Of a DNA stretch of 58,257 bases, positions 7,962-15,546 are shown one piece after another. This DNA comes from DAOOPX01 sp964653045 (GTDB taxonomy: Bacteria; Patescibacteriota; Microgenomatia; UBA1400; PJMF01): positions 1-58,257 of the forward strand of contig CAZZBW010000004.1 of the NCBI GenBank assembly GCA_964653045.1, given 5' to 3'. The number at the start of each line of letters is the position of its first letter. The first letter of the stretch is position 1. The notes below the pieces were generated by a model. It ran no database searches and was not told the origin of the DNA. It saw nothing but the letters and a program-made list of their open reading frames with translations. Both the position numbers and the translations under genes were made by a program.

Positions 7962-9998
7962 TTAAAACTCAAGCTCAATCACTTTGTCGCCCATGATTTC
8001 ATACTGTGATTGGTCACCGTTCAAGTCAAGAATTAGCGGAAATTTGACTACACCGCTTTGTTTCCACACCTGGAGACGGTAATAATCCTGATCAGTGTAA
8101 GGCACAGAGTATGTCAGTTTAAGCTTGGCTACAGAGTCTGGTTCGAGGGTGAAAAAGCCGTCAAACACAGTAAAACCCGCCTCATCGTAAGTACTAGGTT
8201 CTTCAATAAATCCGGTAGACTCAATTAATTTCGAGCCAGCTGGAACATATATCCTAGTCCAATCGCGCAAAGTTGAGTTGAGACAAAGCAGTCCTGCCTC
8301 TAGATTACAATTATCAGCCTTGTGATTGTTTTTGTAGGTAATTTCGACAGTTTTACTGATGGATTGCTCGTTTTCTCGCATTACGCCTTGTTCTATTTCG
8401 TAATTGATGAATAGATTCGATTTGGCTCCACCCAAATTTGAGTTAACAACGGCAAAAAAATCAGCAGATGTGGATGAATCGGGGGTGATCATCCGGCCGG
8501 CAACGTTAGCAGTTTCTGCGGCAGTTTGTAACTGTTCTTCAGGGAAATAAAACTGAACGTGTTTGCCGGCCAATAAATCAATAGCGACTTGGAATAATGC
8601 TGAATTTTTGTCACTGGGTGCATCGTAGACCTTGGTCAGGACTTCGCGCATTAGTGGCCCGAGAATTCCCTTGCGATCTTCACGAATATAGTTTGTCGGT
8701 CGAGTGATGATTTCGGATAGGGCGTAAACCACTTGAGGACAGTCACACTTGGGTGTTGGCTCGGACGTAAACGTACCATATCCAGGCACATTGACCGGTC
8801 CGATGATGTTGAGTAAGCGGGTCAGCACTTCAGTGTCAACTGCAATGATGCCATCAAGATCCTTGGCTCCCACTTTTTGGAACTCAGGAAAAAATTGCTC
8901 CATAGAGGTCCGAAAATCTGGAGAAATATTCATATCGCGCAAATTCCAGTATCTTTCCGTCGTCAAGTATTTGCCTAATTGCTCTGGAATTGGAGTGCGG
9001 GAACGATATTTTTGGTCAAGTTCATAAATGTCATCTGAGTAGTCAGGAGTAACTTTACCGTCTTCTATATAAATTATTGAGTAAGCAGTGAGAAATCCTC
9101 CCGTGGGCCGGAGTTCATTGTCGTTTTGGAACAAGACTAGGTATTTTTTCCGTGCGCCGCTCGCTCCGGCCACATTAGGAATTTGTTCAATCACTGGACG
9201 AAACTCACTAAGCAGACTCGATGCCATATTGGCGGTATTTTGGATTTGAACCACTCTAGACCTGAGTGGCTGTCCAGCTAGTTGTTCTGGATAGTCATCC
9301 GGATTGATGCTGCTCAACTCACTCGAAACAACTGTAAGCTCGGCGGCAATTGAGTCAAGCTCGGGCAACGATTTTTCCAAAGTTTCCAGCAAAAGCTTAA
9401 TTCGGTTTTCAGCGTTAGCTGAGTTGGGATCCTGAACGGTACCGCTTAAACCCAATACATCACTATATGGCTCAATGGTAGTGATAAACTTATCCCCAGC
9501 CACTTCTCCTGATCGAGCAGCCCTGATAATCGCTTGGCCATCTTGCCAATATTTACTTGAAATGGGTAAGTGAGATAAAAAAACTAATTGATTAAGTTGA
9601 GCTTCCATCGTGTCAATCTGACCAGATATTTTTTCATACTCAGCTTTAGCACCCGGAAGGTTTTGAGACTTGAACTGGTCAGCAACTGCTCGGACAGTCA
9701 CCTCGGTTTGGGTTAGGGAAAATTTCAATTGTTGTGCAACACGATAAGTGTAGAAGCCCACTCCACCACCAATACCTAATATTAATCCAACAACAATTAA
9801 TACTCCTAATAACATCTTTTTCTTCGGAGATAAATTGGTGTTGAACGAGTTTGTCAGAGTTTTAGATGTTTTTGGAAGTCGTTTAAAACCTCGCGCTAGT
9901 TGATCAGTCAAGCTGGTGAATTTTTGCCGCAGTTGAAAACCCAGCGAGGCGCGGTTTTTTTCGATTGGCTCAAGCTCGTTTAAGATTGATTCAAACAT
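7962..9998 (-). CDS. DUF4012 domain-containing membrane protein
   Basis: A 678-residue protein with a basic cytoplasmic N-terminus (to about residue 58), one membrane helix at about 62-86 (LLGVLIVVGLILGIGGGVGF), a long helical region and a DUF4012 domain. The family hallmark is KKYLVLFQNDNELRPTGGFL, followed by NMSPDF-like and DLDGIIAVDTEVL motifs. The function is unknown; such proteins are common in CPR and Gram-positive surface-polysaccharide loci. Its position directly after the sugar transferase gene (46-nt gap) supports a cell-surface role. Unlike its neighbours I found no long inverted repeat in it. The C-terminal part is probably a beta-rich extracytoplasmic domain. Confidence 0.88.
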   Translation of the reverse strand: MFESILNELEPIEKNRASLGFQLRQKFTSLTDQLARGFKRLPKTSKTLTNSFNTNLSPKKKMLLGVLIVVGLILGIGGGVGFYTYRVAQQLKFSLTQTEVTVRAVADQFKSQNLPGAKAEYEKISGQIDTMEAQLNQLVFLSHLPISSKYWQDGQAIIRAARSGEVAGDKFITTIEPYSDVLGLSGTVQDPNSANAENRIKLLLETLEKSLPELDSIAAELTVVSSELSSINPDDYPEQLAGQPLRSRVVQIQNTANMASSLLSEFRPVIEQIPNVAGASGARKKYLVLFQNDNELRPTGGFLTAYSIIYIEDGKVTPDYSDDIYELDQKYRSRTPIPEQLGKYLTTERYWNLRDMNISPDFRTSMEQFFPEFQKVGAKDLDGIIAVDTEVLTRLLNIIGPVNVPGYGTFTSEPTPKCDCPQVVYALSEIITRPTNYIREDRKGILGPLMREVLTKVYDAPSDKNSALFQVAIDLLAGKHVQFYFPEEQLQTAAETANVAGRMITPDSSTSADFFAVVNSNLGGAKSNLFINYEIEQGVMRENEQSISKTVEITYKNNHKADNCNLEAGLLCLNSTLRDWTRIYVPAGSKLIESTGFIEEPSTYDEAGFTVFDGFFTLEPDSVAKLKLTYSVPYTDQDYYRLQVWKQSGVVKFPLILDLNGDQSQYEIMGDKVIELEF

Positions 9999-10044
9999 AA
10001 GACACCTTGGTTTATGTAAGCATGTTTAAGTATACCAAACTGCT

Positions 10045-10689
10045 TTACCATTTTGAAAGCATGGCTTTGGGGGTCTTAAGGATAATCAATAGATCTTCGA
10101 TGACGCTCTGATGTAGGGCATACTCTGAATCTATCTTGGCGCGTTTGGTAAACGGAATCTCATTTCTTCCAGAAGTTTGCCAAACTCCGGTGATGCCAGG
10201 TTTAGCAGCCAGAATCAGGGGCAAGTATTTTTTTGTTTCTGGATAACGTTTGGTTTGTTCTTCGAGTTCCATCCGCAAGTATGCTCTCGGACCAACCATG
10301 CTCATCTCTCCGCGTAAGACATTAAGCAACTGCGGAAACTCATCGATGGTGAGTTTCCGCAATACTTTCCCGACTCTAGTAACCCGAGGATCATTGCGCA
10401 TTTTCCAATCTCCATTTTTGAACTCCTCAAGTAATTTGCTATCATGCTTGTGAAGTAAATCATCGGCATCTTTAATCATGGAGCGAAATTTATAGAGCTC
10501 AAACTCATTTCCAAACCGACCGACGCGCTTGTGCTTGAAGATGGCGGGGCGGCCAGAATCAAAAATAATCAAGATAGGAACGATTATCCAAAAAGGGGTG
10601 AATAAAATCGTCAAAGTGGAAGCGACAATCAAATCAAAAAACCGCTTAATTACTTCATAAGAATTTTTTGGTTGATTTGGTTTGAGCAT
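10045..10689 (-). CDS. Polyprenyl-phosphate sugar-1-phosphate transferase (bacterial sugar transferase family)
   Basis: Initiating enzyme that places a sugar phosphate on undecaprenyl phosphate at the membrane. One hydrophobic segment at residues 17-42 (LIVASTLTILFTPFWIIVPILII) precedes the catalytic region with FKHKRVGRFG, LYKFRSM, KLTIDEFPQLLNVLRGEMSM, VGPRAYL and KPGITGVWQ. At 214 residues it is the short WbaP/PglC-core type without the N-terminal multi-membrane region. It lies 12 nt after manC, so one transcript would make both the nucleotide sugar and the initiating transferase. The sugar specificity cannot be read from sequence. A 12-bp inverted repeat (10331-10361) covers the conserved LTIDEFPQL coding stretch. 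Confidence 0.92.
   Translation of the reverse strand: MLKPNQPKNSYEVIKRFFDLIVASTLTILFTPFWIIVPILIIFDSGRPAIFKHKRVGRFGNEFELYKFRSMIKDADDLLHKHDSKLLEEFKNGDWKMRNDPRVTRVGKVLRKLTIDEFPQLLNVLRGEMSMVGPRAYLRMELEEQTKRYPETKKYLPLILAAKPGITGVWQTSGRNEIPFTKRAKIDSEYALHQSVIEDLLIILKTPKAMLSKW
10331..10361. repeat. Intragenic inverted repeat in the sugar transferase gene (12-bp arms, 7-nt loop)
   Basis: Arm TGCGGAAACTCA at 10331-10342, exact reverse complement at 10350-10361; lies in the conserved LTIDEFPQL coding region. Confidence 0.92.
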
Positions 10690-10701
10690 TGCTAGCTTAT
10701 T

Positions 10702-11814
10702 TTAGAGATATTGGTCTTTTTTTTCATCTTTAAGTCTTTCAACTAATTTTTTGACTGACTGACTTTTGCTTTTGGGAGCAACCAGCAAAATTTCTGGTGT
10801 ATCGACTATGATCATATCATTGACTCCCAGAAGGGCGATTAATCGACCATCAGTATGAACTAAGTTATTTTGTGATTCAATTGTCAATGCGGGTATGCTT
10901 TGGTGCTTTTTATCGGTAATGATGACATTGCCAGCCAAATCTTTTATGCCCAAGTCATACACAACTTGCCACTCGCCAATGTCATTCCAGCCAAACTCGC
11001 CAGGAATCAGCAGCAAATTATCAGCTTTTTCTGAAATGGCGTAGTCAATCGAGATTGACATTGTTTGTTCGTATATCTTGGGGAGAAGTTCTCGAAATTG
11101 TTTCGAAGTTGCAGAAAATAATTTTTGGATTAACTGATATGTTTTTGGCTGGTACTTTTCAAACCCTTTAATGATCGCATCGCTTGACCAAACGTAATGA
11201 TTGGCGTTCCAAAAATACTTACCTGTCGAGAGGAAAGCTTGAGCGGTAGCTTTATCTGGTTTTTCGATAAAATTCTTAACCAAAAAAACTTTTGCATTTA
11301 TACCTTTCGGAGGATCGATCTCTTCGCCGATACGAATGTAGCCAAACGCCGTTGATGGAAAACTAGGTTTTATACCTACAGCGATTAAACTTTGGTAATC
11401 ACTAGCAAAATGAGCCGCGGCCTTCATAATCCGGACAAACTCGGTTTCGTTTTCGACGACATGATCGGCCGCGTCGTTGACAACAATAGCTTTAGGATCC
11501 TGATTTTTGGCATAAATGGCGCCCACTAGCATGGCCATGGCAGTGTCACGTTTGTCAGGTTCTGCAATAATTTGAGATTTACTAATTTGTGGTAACTGTT
11601 GTGCCACTTGGGTTTCATATTTTTTATTGGTAATAATAATAATTTTTTTCCAATCAACAAATTGCGCAAATCTTTCAGCAGTGATTTGCAGCATTGTTTT
11701 ATCACCTAATAGTGTCAAGAATTGCTTGGGAGTATTGTTTCTAGATTTAGGCCACAAGCGGGTGCCTCCACCACCTGCTAAAATTACTGCGTAGGTATGA
11801 TCTAGAAAATTCAT
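10702..11814 (-). CDS. manC: Mannose-1-phosphate guanylyltransferase
   Basis: Makes GDP-mannose from mannose 1-phosphate and GTP. The nucleotidyltransferase signature VILAGGGGTRLWPKSR with KQFL is at residues 10-33. Other family motifs are VVNDAADHVV, AFGYIRIG, FIEKPDKATAQAFL, YFWNANHYVW and a C-terminal GEFGWNDIGEW. Length 370 matches the single-domain form without a fused phosphomannose isomerase. GDP-mannose could feed mannosyltransferases here and, with a 4,6-dehydratase not seen in this window, the GDP-fucose synthase at 49.8-50.7 kb. Confidence 0.93.
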   Translation of the reverse strand: MNFLDHTYAVILAGGGGTRLWPKSRNNTPKQFLTLLGDKTMLQITAERFAQFVDWKKIIIITNKKYETQVAQQLPQISKSQIIAEPDKRDTAMAMLVGAIYAKNQDPKAIVVNDAADHVVENETEFVRIMKAAAHFASDYQSLIAVGIKPSFPSTAFGYIRIGEEIDPPKGINAKVFLVKNFIEKPDKATAQAFLSTGKYFWNANHYVWSSDAIIKGFEKYQPKTYQLIQKLFSATSKQFRELLPKIYEQTMSISIDYAISEKADNLLLIPGEFGWNDIGEWQVVYDLGIKDLAGNVIITDKKHQSIPALTIESQNNLVHTDGRLIALLGVNDMIIVDTPEILLVAPKSKSQSVKKLVERLKDEKKDQYL

Positions 11815-11878
11815 ATTGCTCTTTCTTTTGAGTTGGTACTGATAAGAATTATTTTTGTTATTTTCCCACGATTAATAA

Positions 11879-11907
11879 TAAATTGTCATACAAAGTATGA
11901 CAATTTA
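11879..11907. repeat. Perfect inverted repeat at the GT4 stop codon (13-bp arms, 3-nt loop)
   Basis: Left arm TAAATTGTCATAC (11879-11891), loop AAA, then its exact reverse complement (11895-11907). The right arm contains the TAA stop of the upstream minus-strand glycosyltransferase gene. It is the only long inverted repeat here lying mostly outside coding sequence. It could end transcription before manC, although no strong T-run follows, or stabilise the mRNA end. Confidence 0.8.
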
Positions 11908-13134
11908 AGAAGTGTAACACACTCGCCAATGTTTACGCCACTCGCGATCGATCAGGGAGCGCCAGGTTTGGATAAACTGCTCAGGACTCAATTTCAATTG
12001 AATTTTGGGATCGAGAGTGGTGTGAACTGGAAGTTCGGTAATCTGCTTAATTATTTCTTGAGTATTGTTGGTATCTACAATCGCTGCTCCACTTTGACCT
12101 GCCAATAACTCAGCCAAGCCGGAGTTCTGGGAAATTACGATCGGGGTGCCTTGATTGAGAATTTCTGCGCCGACTAAACCCAAGTCTTCGTCACCGAGCA
12201 TTAAACCTGTTCGAGCGAAGCGAAACAGGAGCTGCAGCTCAAGCTCATTCAATTGATTAAGAAAAATAATTTGAGCTTGAGCTTGGATTGATTTTTGAAA
12301 AGCTTCGAGAATGGTTTGATCTTCCTGACGAATATATGTTTGATCAGGAAACAATTCGGCGCAATATTTGAGATGAATGCCTGTACCAACGATTAATATT
12401 TTCTTGTTTAATTTTTGAGCAATTTCGATTGCCAGTTCTGTGCGTTTGTAACTCACTAGGCGGTTGGCGACGATTAGGTACTCTCCCAATGATTTTTTTT
12501 GCAGAAAAGTTAACAATCGATCAAAAGCTGGCGTATCAACAAGTTTGGGCTTCAGCGGTGGATAAATGATTGTTGAAGCTAAACTATATCGGGTCGCGAT
12601 TTTTTTCGCAGTAATTGAAGATAAGGTATAAATTAGATCAGGTCTTAAACTGGCTTGCTTGTCCCACCACTTGAGATAACGGACAAAGTAGCTGAATATG
12701 GGGTAAAAAAATTTAATGATGCCGGTGGAGCTTAGATATCGTTCCTGAAACTCATAAAGATATTTTGGCGGAGAAAAAATGTAGCTGATGTGAAGTTGGC
12801 TGGGTTTGGTAATCACGCCTTTGGCCTCGGCACTGGTCAAAGAAATAATAATGTCATACTCATCAAGCTTGAGCGACTCGAAAGCCAGCGGCATCAGAGG
12901 CACCAGCCACTGATGCCGCGTCCTCATCCAGCCAAGCTTTTGTAAGAAAGAAGTTTTGACTCGATTTTTATCTACCCAGTTGGCCTGAGGATGATAAATG
13001 CTGGTAAAGATTGGGGCTTCAGGAAAAGCATCGAGCAGCAGTTTGATCAAGTACTCTGCTCCACCATAGCGAGTGTTAACCCGGTCATATATAAAGGCGA
13101 GTTTAGGCGATGGAGGTTGAAGTTTTGCTGTCAC
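11905..13134 (-). CDS. Glycosyltransferase, GT-B fold (GT4-like)
   Basis: A cytoplasmic nucleotide-sugar glycosyltransferase. Core motifs are PKLAFIYDRVNTRYGGAE near the N-terminus, HISYIFSPPKYLYEF, YLIVANRLVSYKRTELAIEIA, ILIVGTG, and the acceptor/nucleotide region ARTGLMLGDEDLGLVGAEILNQGTPIV. The frame is open back to an ATG at 13224, but that would overlap the next gene by 64 nt; a GTG at 13132-13134, 26 nt after the upstream stop and just before the conserved core, is the more likely start (about 409 residues). Two inverted repeats lie inside (12236-12283, 12888-12919). Confidence 0.82.
   Translation of the reverse strand: MTAKLQPPSPKLAFIYDRVNTRYGGAEYLIKLLLDAFPEAPIFTSIYHPQANWVDKNRVKTSFLQKLGWMRTRHQWLVPLMPLAFESLKLDEYDIIISLTSAEAKGVITKPSQLHISYIFSPPKYLYEFQERYLSSTGIIKFFYPIFSYFVRYLKWWDKQASLRPDLIYTLSSITAKKIATRYSLASTIIYPPLKPKLVDTPAFDRLLTFLQKKSLGEYLIVANRLVSYKRTELAIEIAQKLNKKILIVGTGIHLKYCAELFPDQTYIRQEDQTILEAFQKSIQAQAQIIFLNQLNELELQLLFRFARTGLMLGDEDLGLVGAEILNQGTPIVISQNSGLAELLAGQSGAAIVDTNNTQEIIKQITELPVHTTLDPKIQLKLSPEQFIQTWRSLIDREWRKHWRVCYTS
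12236..12283. repeat. Intragenic inverted repeat in GT4 gene (12-bp arms, 24-nt loop)
   Basis: Arm AGCTCAAGCTCA at 12236-12247, exact reverse complement at 12272-12283. The loop is longer than in the other members. Confidence 0.8.
12888..12919. repeat. Intragenic inverted repeat in GT4 gene (10-bp arms, 12-nt loop)
   Basis: Arm GCGGCATCAG at 12888-12897 and its reverse complement at 12910-12919. Confidence 0.85.
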
Positions 13135-13160
13135 TGAGTGCAGTTTATAAGTAATATTTA

Positions 13161-14249
13161 CTAGGATTTCAGCTGCAGGGCTTGTCGATAGGCTTGAAAG
13201 GTAAGTTGGGCAGTATTTTGCCAACTGTATTGGGCAGCTACTTTTATGCCTTGAATTATTAATTTTGATTTTTGGCTGGGGATTTGTTTAACTAAATCAA
13301 CGAGTGAATCGTGATTGTGAGGATCAAAATACAGTGCTCCGTCTTGATATATTTCACGGAAAACAGGTATGTCAGAAGCAAGTAATGGTGTGCCGGCAGT
13401 CAAAGCTTCAACTCCAGTTAGCCCAAACCCCTCTGAGAGTGAGGGTTGGATTAAGCAGAAAGCTTTTCGATAAATTGTGTGGAGCTGGGCATCGCTAACC
13501 TGATGCAGTACTTGCACACGTGACTTCAAATTGTATTTTTTGACCAAGTGTAAGAATTGTTGGGTAAATGCTGAGCGAGCAGAAATAACCACTAGTGGGT
13601 GCGAAATGTGGCTCATGGCTTGAAGTATTAGCTCGACGTTTTTATGGGGATAGAGAGAGCCAACGTAAAGTATGTACTTGTCTGGGAGCGAGTCAGTTAT
13701 GGGCTCAGGTGGTAAGAGAGACGCGCCCTCGTAAGTCACTTGGATTTTAGCTTTAACGTCCGGGTAAAGTTGGCTCAAAGTGGAGCGAACTGAGTTTGAT
13801 GGAACCAAGATTAGCTTGGCGCGGGTCAGAGCCGATCGAACAACTAGCTTATAAGCAAAATACTTGGGCCAGTAAATCCACGAAGGTAGGGTGGTGACCC
13901 GCGCTCCGCGTTGGGTATGCCAAAGTAGATCGTGAATAGTAATCACAACCGGCTGGTTGTACATGATCGGTAAATTGAAGTGGGGAACGTGGAGAAGGTC
14001 TAAATGGGCAGATTGGAAAATCTGCCACATCTGCCATTGTTCTCTAAGTGTGTAGTGTTTGACTGGAGAGTAGATTGCTTCGAAACGACCGAGATGGGCA
14101 AAGAGCTGGTGCTGTTTTTTTTGAGAAAAAAACAGCACCCACTCAATTTCTTGATGTTCTGTCAGCAACTGGCTGACTAAGCTTTGAATATATCGACCCA
14201 AACCTGCGTGCTCAATGCCCGCTAGTCGACAATCGATGCCGATGCGCAT
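13161..14249 (-). CDS. Glycosyltransferase family 4 (mannosyltransferase-like)
   Basis: GT-B enzyme of 362 residues. MRIGIDCRLAGIEHAGLGRYI is the standard N-terminus of RfaB/WbaZ-type GT4 enzymes; further motifs are VVITIHDLLW, ILVPSNSVRSTL, YILYVGSLYPHKNVELILQAM and LIQPSLSEGFGLTGVEALTAGTPLLASDIPVFREIYQDGALYFDP, with the EGFG(x)7E signature. It starts 8 nt after the small membrane protein gene and forms part of the long minus-strand polysaccharide operon. Its N-terminal coding part carries a 14-bp inverted repeat built from T and A tracts (14108-14139). Confidence 0.9.
   Translation of the reverse strand: MRIGIDCRLAGIEHAGLGRYIQSLVSQLLTEHQEIEWVLFFSQKKQHQLFAHLGRFEAIYSPVKHYTLREQWQMWQIFQSAHLDLLHVPHFNLPIMYNQPVVITIHDLLWHTQRGARVTTLPSWIYWPKYFAYKLVVRSALTRAKLILVPSNSVRSTLSQLYPDVKAKIQVTYEGASLLPPEPITDSLPDKYILYVGSLYPHKNVELILQAMSHISHPLVVISARSAFTQQFLHLVKKYNLKSRVQVLHQVSDAQLHTIYRKAFCLIQPSLSEGFGLTGVEALTAGTPLLASDIPVFREIYQDGALYFDPHNHDSLVDLVKQIPSQKSKLIIQGIKVAAQYSWQNTAQLTFQAYRQALQLKS
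14007..14026. repeat. Intragenic inverted repeat in GT4 gene (8-bp arms, 4-nt loop)
   Basis: Arms GGCAGATT and AATCTGCC around GGAA. Confidence 0.65.
14108..14139. repeat. Intragenic inverted repeat in GT4 gene (14-bp arms, 4-nt loop)
   Basis: Arm GGTGCTG plus seven T at 14108-14121, loop TGAG, then seven A plus CAGCACC at 14126-14139. Confidence 0.92.
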
Positions 14250-14257
14250 GCGCTTAT

Positions 14258-14671
14258 TTATTTCTTGCTTGTTTTTCTGCTTGCAGCTTTTACTTTTGGT
14301 TTACGATTTGCCTTAAGAGTTTTGTCAACCATTTTTTCCAGTTCTTCGATCTCTTTTTCCTCAAGATCGATCGAGAGATCTTCTGGATGAGCTAATTGCA
14401 TACCTAATCGTCGAATTTGTTTTTCTCTAAAGAAATTAATCGTTAAAGCATAGATGGTGTATAGAATCGATAGCGCTAAAGCACCAACTGGGATAGCTTC
14501 ATAGAACCAAGGAGCTTCCAAGAATTGTTGCTCAGAGAAAAACATGGAAATTATTAACGATGGGGCGAAAGCACCAAAGAAAATACAAAATACTACGACA
14601 CCAATCATTTCCAGCAATGTCTGGATGCTTTTGGAGCGCAGGTCAGAGATTTGAAATTGGATCGGGTTCAT
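14258..14671 (-). CDS. Small membrane protein of unknown function
   Basis: Not a family I recognise. The 137 residues contain two membrane helices at about 20-43 (MIGVVVFCIFFGAFAPSLII) and 58-80 (IPVGALALSILYTIYALTI), then an acidic stretch (LSIDLEEKEIEELEKMVDK) likely helical, and a strongly basic tail (KANRKPKVKAASRKTSKK). It overlaps the upstream GT2 gene by 4 nt and sits 8 nt before the following GT4 gene, so it is translated with the polysaccharide enzymes. It could be an accessory or scaffold subunit; that is inference from position only. Confidence 0.7.
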   Translation of the reverse strand: MNPIQFQISDLRSKSIQTLLEMIGVVVFCIFFGAFAPSLIISMFFSEQQFLEAPWFYEAIPVGALALSILYTIYALTINFFREKQIRRLGMQLAHPEDLSIDLEEKEIEELEKMVDKTLKANRKPKVKAASRKTSKK

Positions 14672-15546
14672 AAACCGCCTTTCATTAAATTAATAAAAAT
14701 ATACAAACACTGTCGGAATATTTTTGGATACTCACGAGCATAGTGTTTGTCGTAATATTGTAGCATGGTGTCAAAAAAATAAGCACGGGTTTTTTTGGCA
14801 ATTTTTTGAGATGTGTTCTTGATGCCGGATTTATGTTTGTGATGAATGATGGTCGCGCCTGGGTAATAGACAACGAGGTATCCTGCTTCTCTATTTCTTT
14901 TACACCAATCCAGGTCCTCAGCGTACATAAAAAATCTTTCGTCTAGTCCACCGATGGTTTGATAAACTGGGTCTTTGATTAAGAGACTGGCTCCGGAACA
15001 GGCATCAACGGTGTGAATAGTTGCTAAATCTTTGTAAGTTTGATGATATTGACCAAATAATTTGGAGTGGGGGAAAAGTTTTTCCAGTCCGAGAAAGTAA
15101 AATAAACTAGCTTGAGGCGTGGGCTCGCCGCGATGGCAAGCTGGATCCAGCTTGCCATCAGAAAACTCAAGTCTAGGTGTGATAATCCCGACTTTTTTTT
15201 GACGGGCGGCAAAATTCAGCAAGGCATCGATGTTTGAAGCAGAAGTCAGTTCAGTATCGGAGTTGAGCAAGAGATAATGTTTGGCGGGTTGAGCTTGGAG
15301 GGCCAGATTGTTGGCAACAGCAAAGCCACGATTTTCGTCCAGCTTGATTAATTTTGCCCACGGATATTGTTTTTCGACAAGCTTAATTGAGTCGTCTTGG
15401 CTGTGGTTGTCGACGACAACCACAGCTACTTTTTTTTGAGTTTGCAGCAAGTAATGATCGTGAAGCGATGAGAGGGTTTTGTCTAACCAAAATTGGCTGT
15501 TGTATGTGACAATGATGATTGAAAGGTCGAGTTGGTTTTTTTTCAT
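14668..15546 (-). CDS. Glycosyltransferase family 2 (rhamnosyltransferase WbbL-like)
   Basis: GT-A enzyme of 292 residues. Motifs: SIIIVTYNSQFWLDKTL at the N-terminus, VVVDNHSQDDSI, LDENRGFAVANNLAL, LLLNSDTEL (DxD-like metal site), SDGKLDPACHRGEPTP, and GGLDERFFMYAEDLDWCKR with the EDxDxC acceptor-binding motif. It overlaps the preceding GT4 gene by 4 nt. It carries two strong inverted repeats: a loopless 28-bp palindrome (15132-15159) coding for DGKLDPACH, and 13-bp arms (15400-15426) coding for the VVVDNHS region. It resembles the GT2 at 19858-20844 and is probably a paralogue. Confidence 0.92.
   Translation of the reverse strand: MKKNQLDLSIIIVTYNSQFWLDKTLSSLHDHYLLQTQKKVAVVVVDNHSQDDSIKLVEKQYPWAKLIKLDENRGFAVANNLALQAQPAKHYLLLNSDTELTSASNIDALLNFAARQKKVGIITPRLEFSDGKLDPACHRGEPTPQASLFYFLGLEKLFPHSKLFGQYHQTYKDLATIHTVDACSGASLLIKDPVYQTIGGLDERFFMYAEDLDWCKRNREAGYLVVYYPGATIIHHKHKSGIKNTSQKIAKKTRAYFFDTMLQYYDKHYAREYPKIFRQCLYIFINLMKGGL
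15132..15159. repeat. Loopless 28-bp perfect palindrome in GT2 gene
   Basis: Half-site GATGGCAAGCTGGA (15132-15145) followed directly by its reverse complement. It codes on the minus strand for DGKLDPACH, a conserved GT2 motif. Confidence 0.93.
15400..15426. repeat. Intragenic inverted repeat in GT2 gene (13-bp arms, 1-nt centre)
   Basis: Arm GCTGTGGTTGTCG at 15400-15412, single A, reverse complement at 15414-15426. Codes for the conserved VVVVDNHS region. Confidence 0.93.

Noticed and set aside
7962..7978. TTG start for recO at 7978
   Set aside because: It would overlap the DUF4012 gene, and the conserved RecO N-terminus begins only after the ATG at 7936.
13135..13224. ATG at 13224 as the start of the GT4 gene
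   Set aside because: It would create a 64-nt overlap with the upstream gene and add a non-conserved N-terminal extension; the GTG at 13134 fits better.
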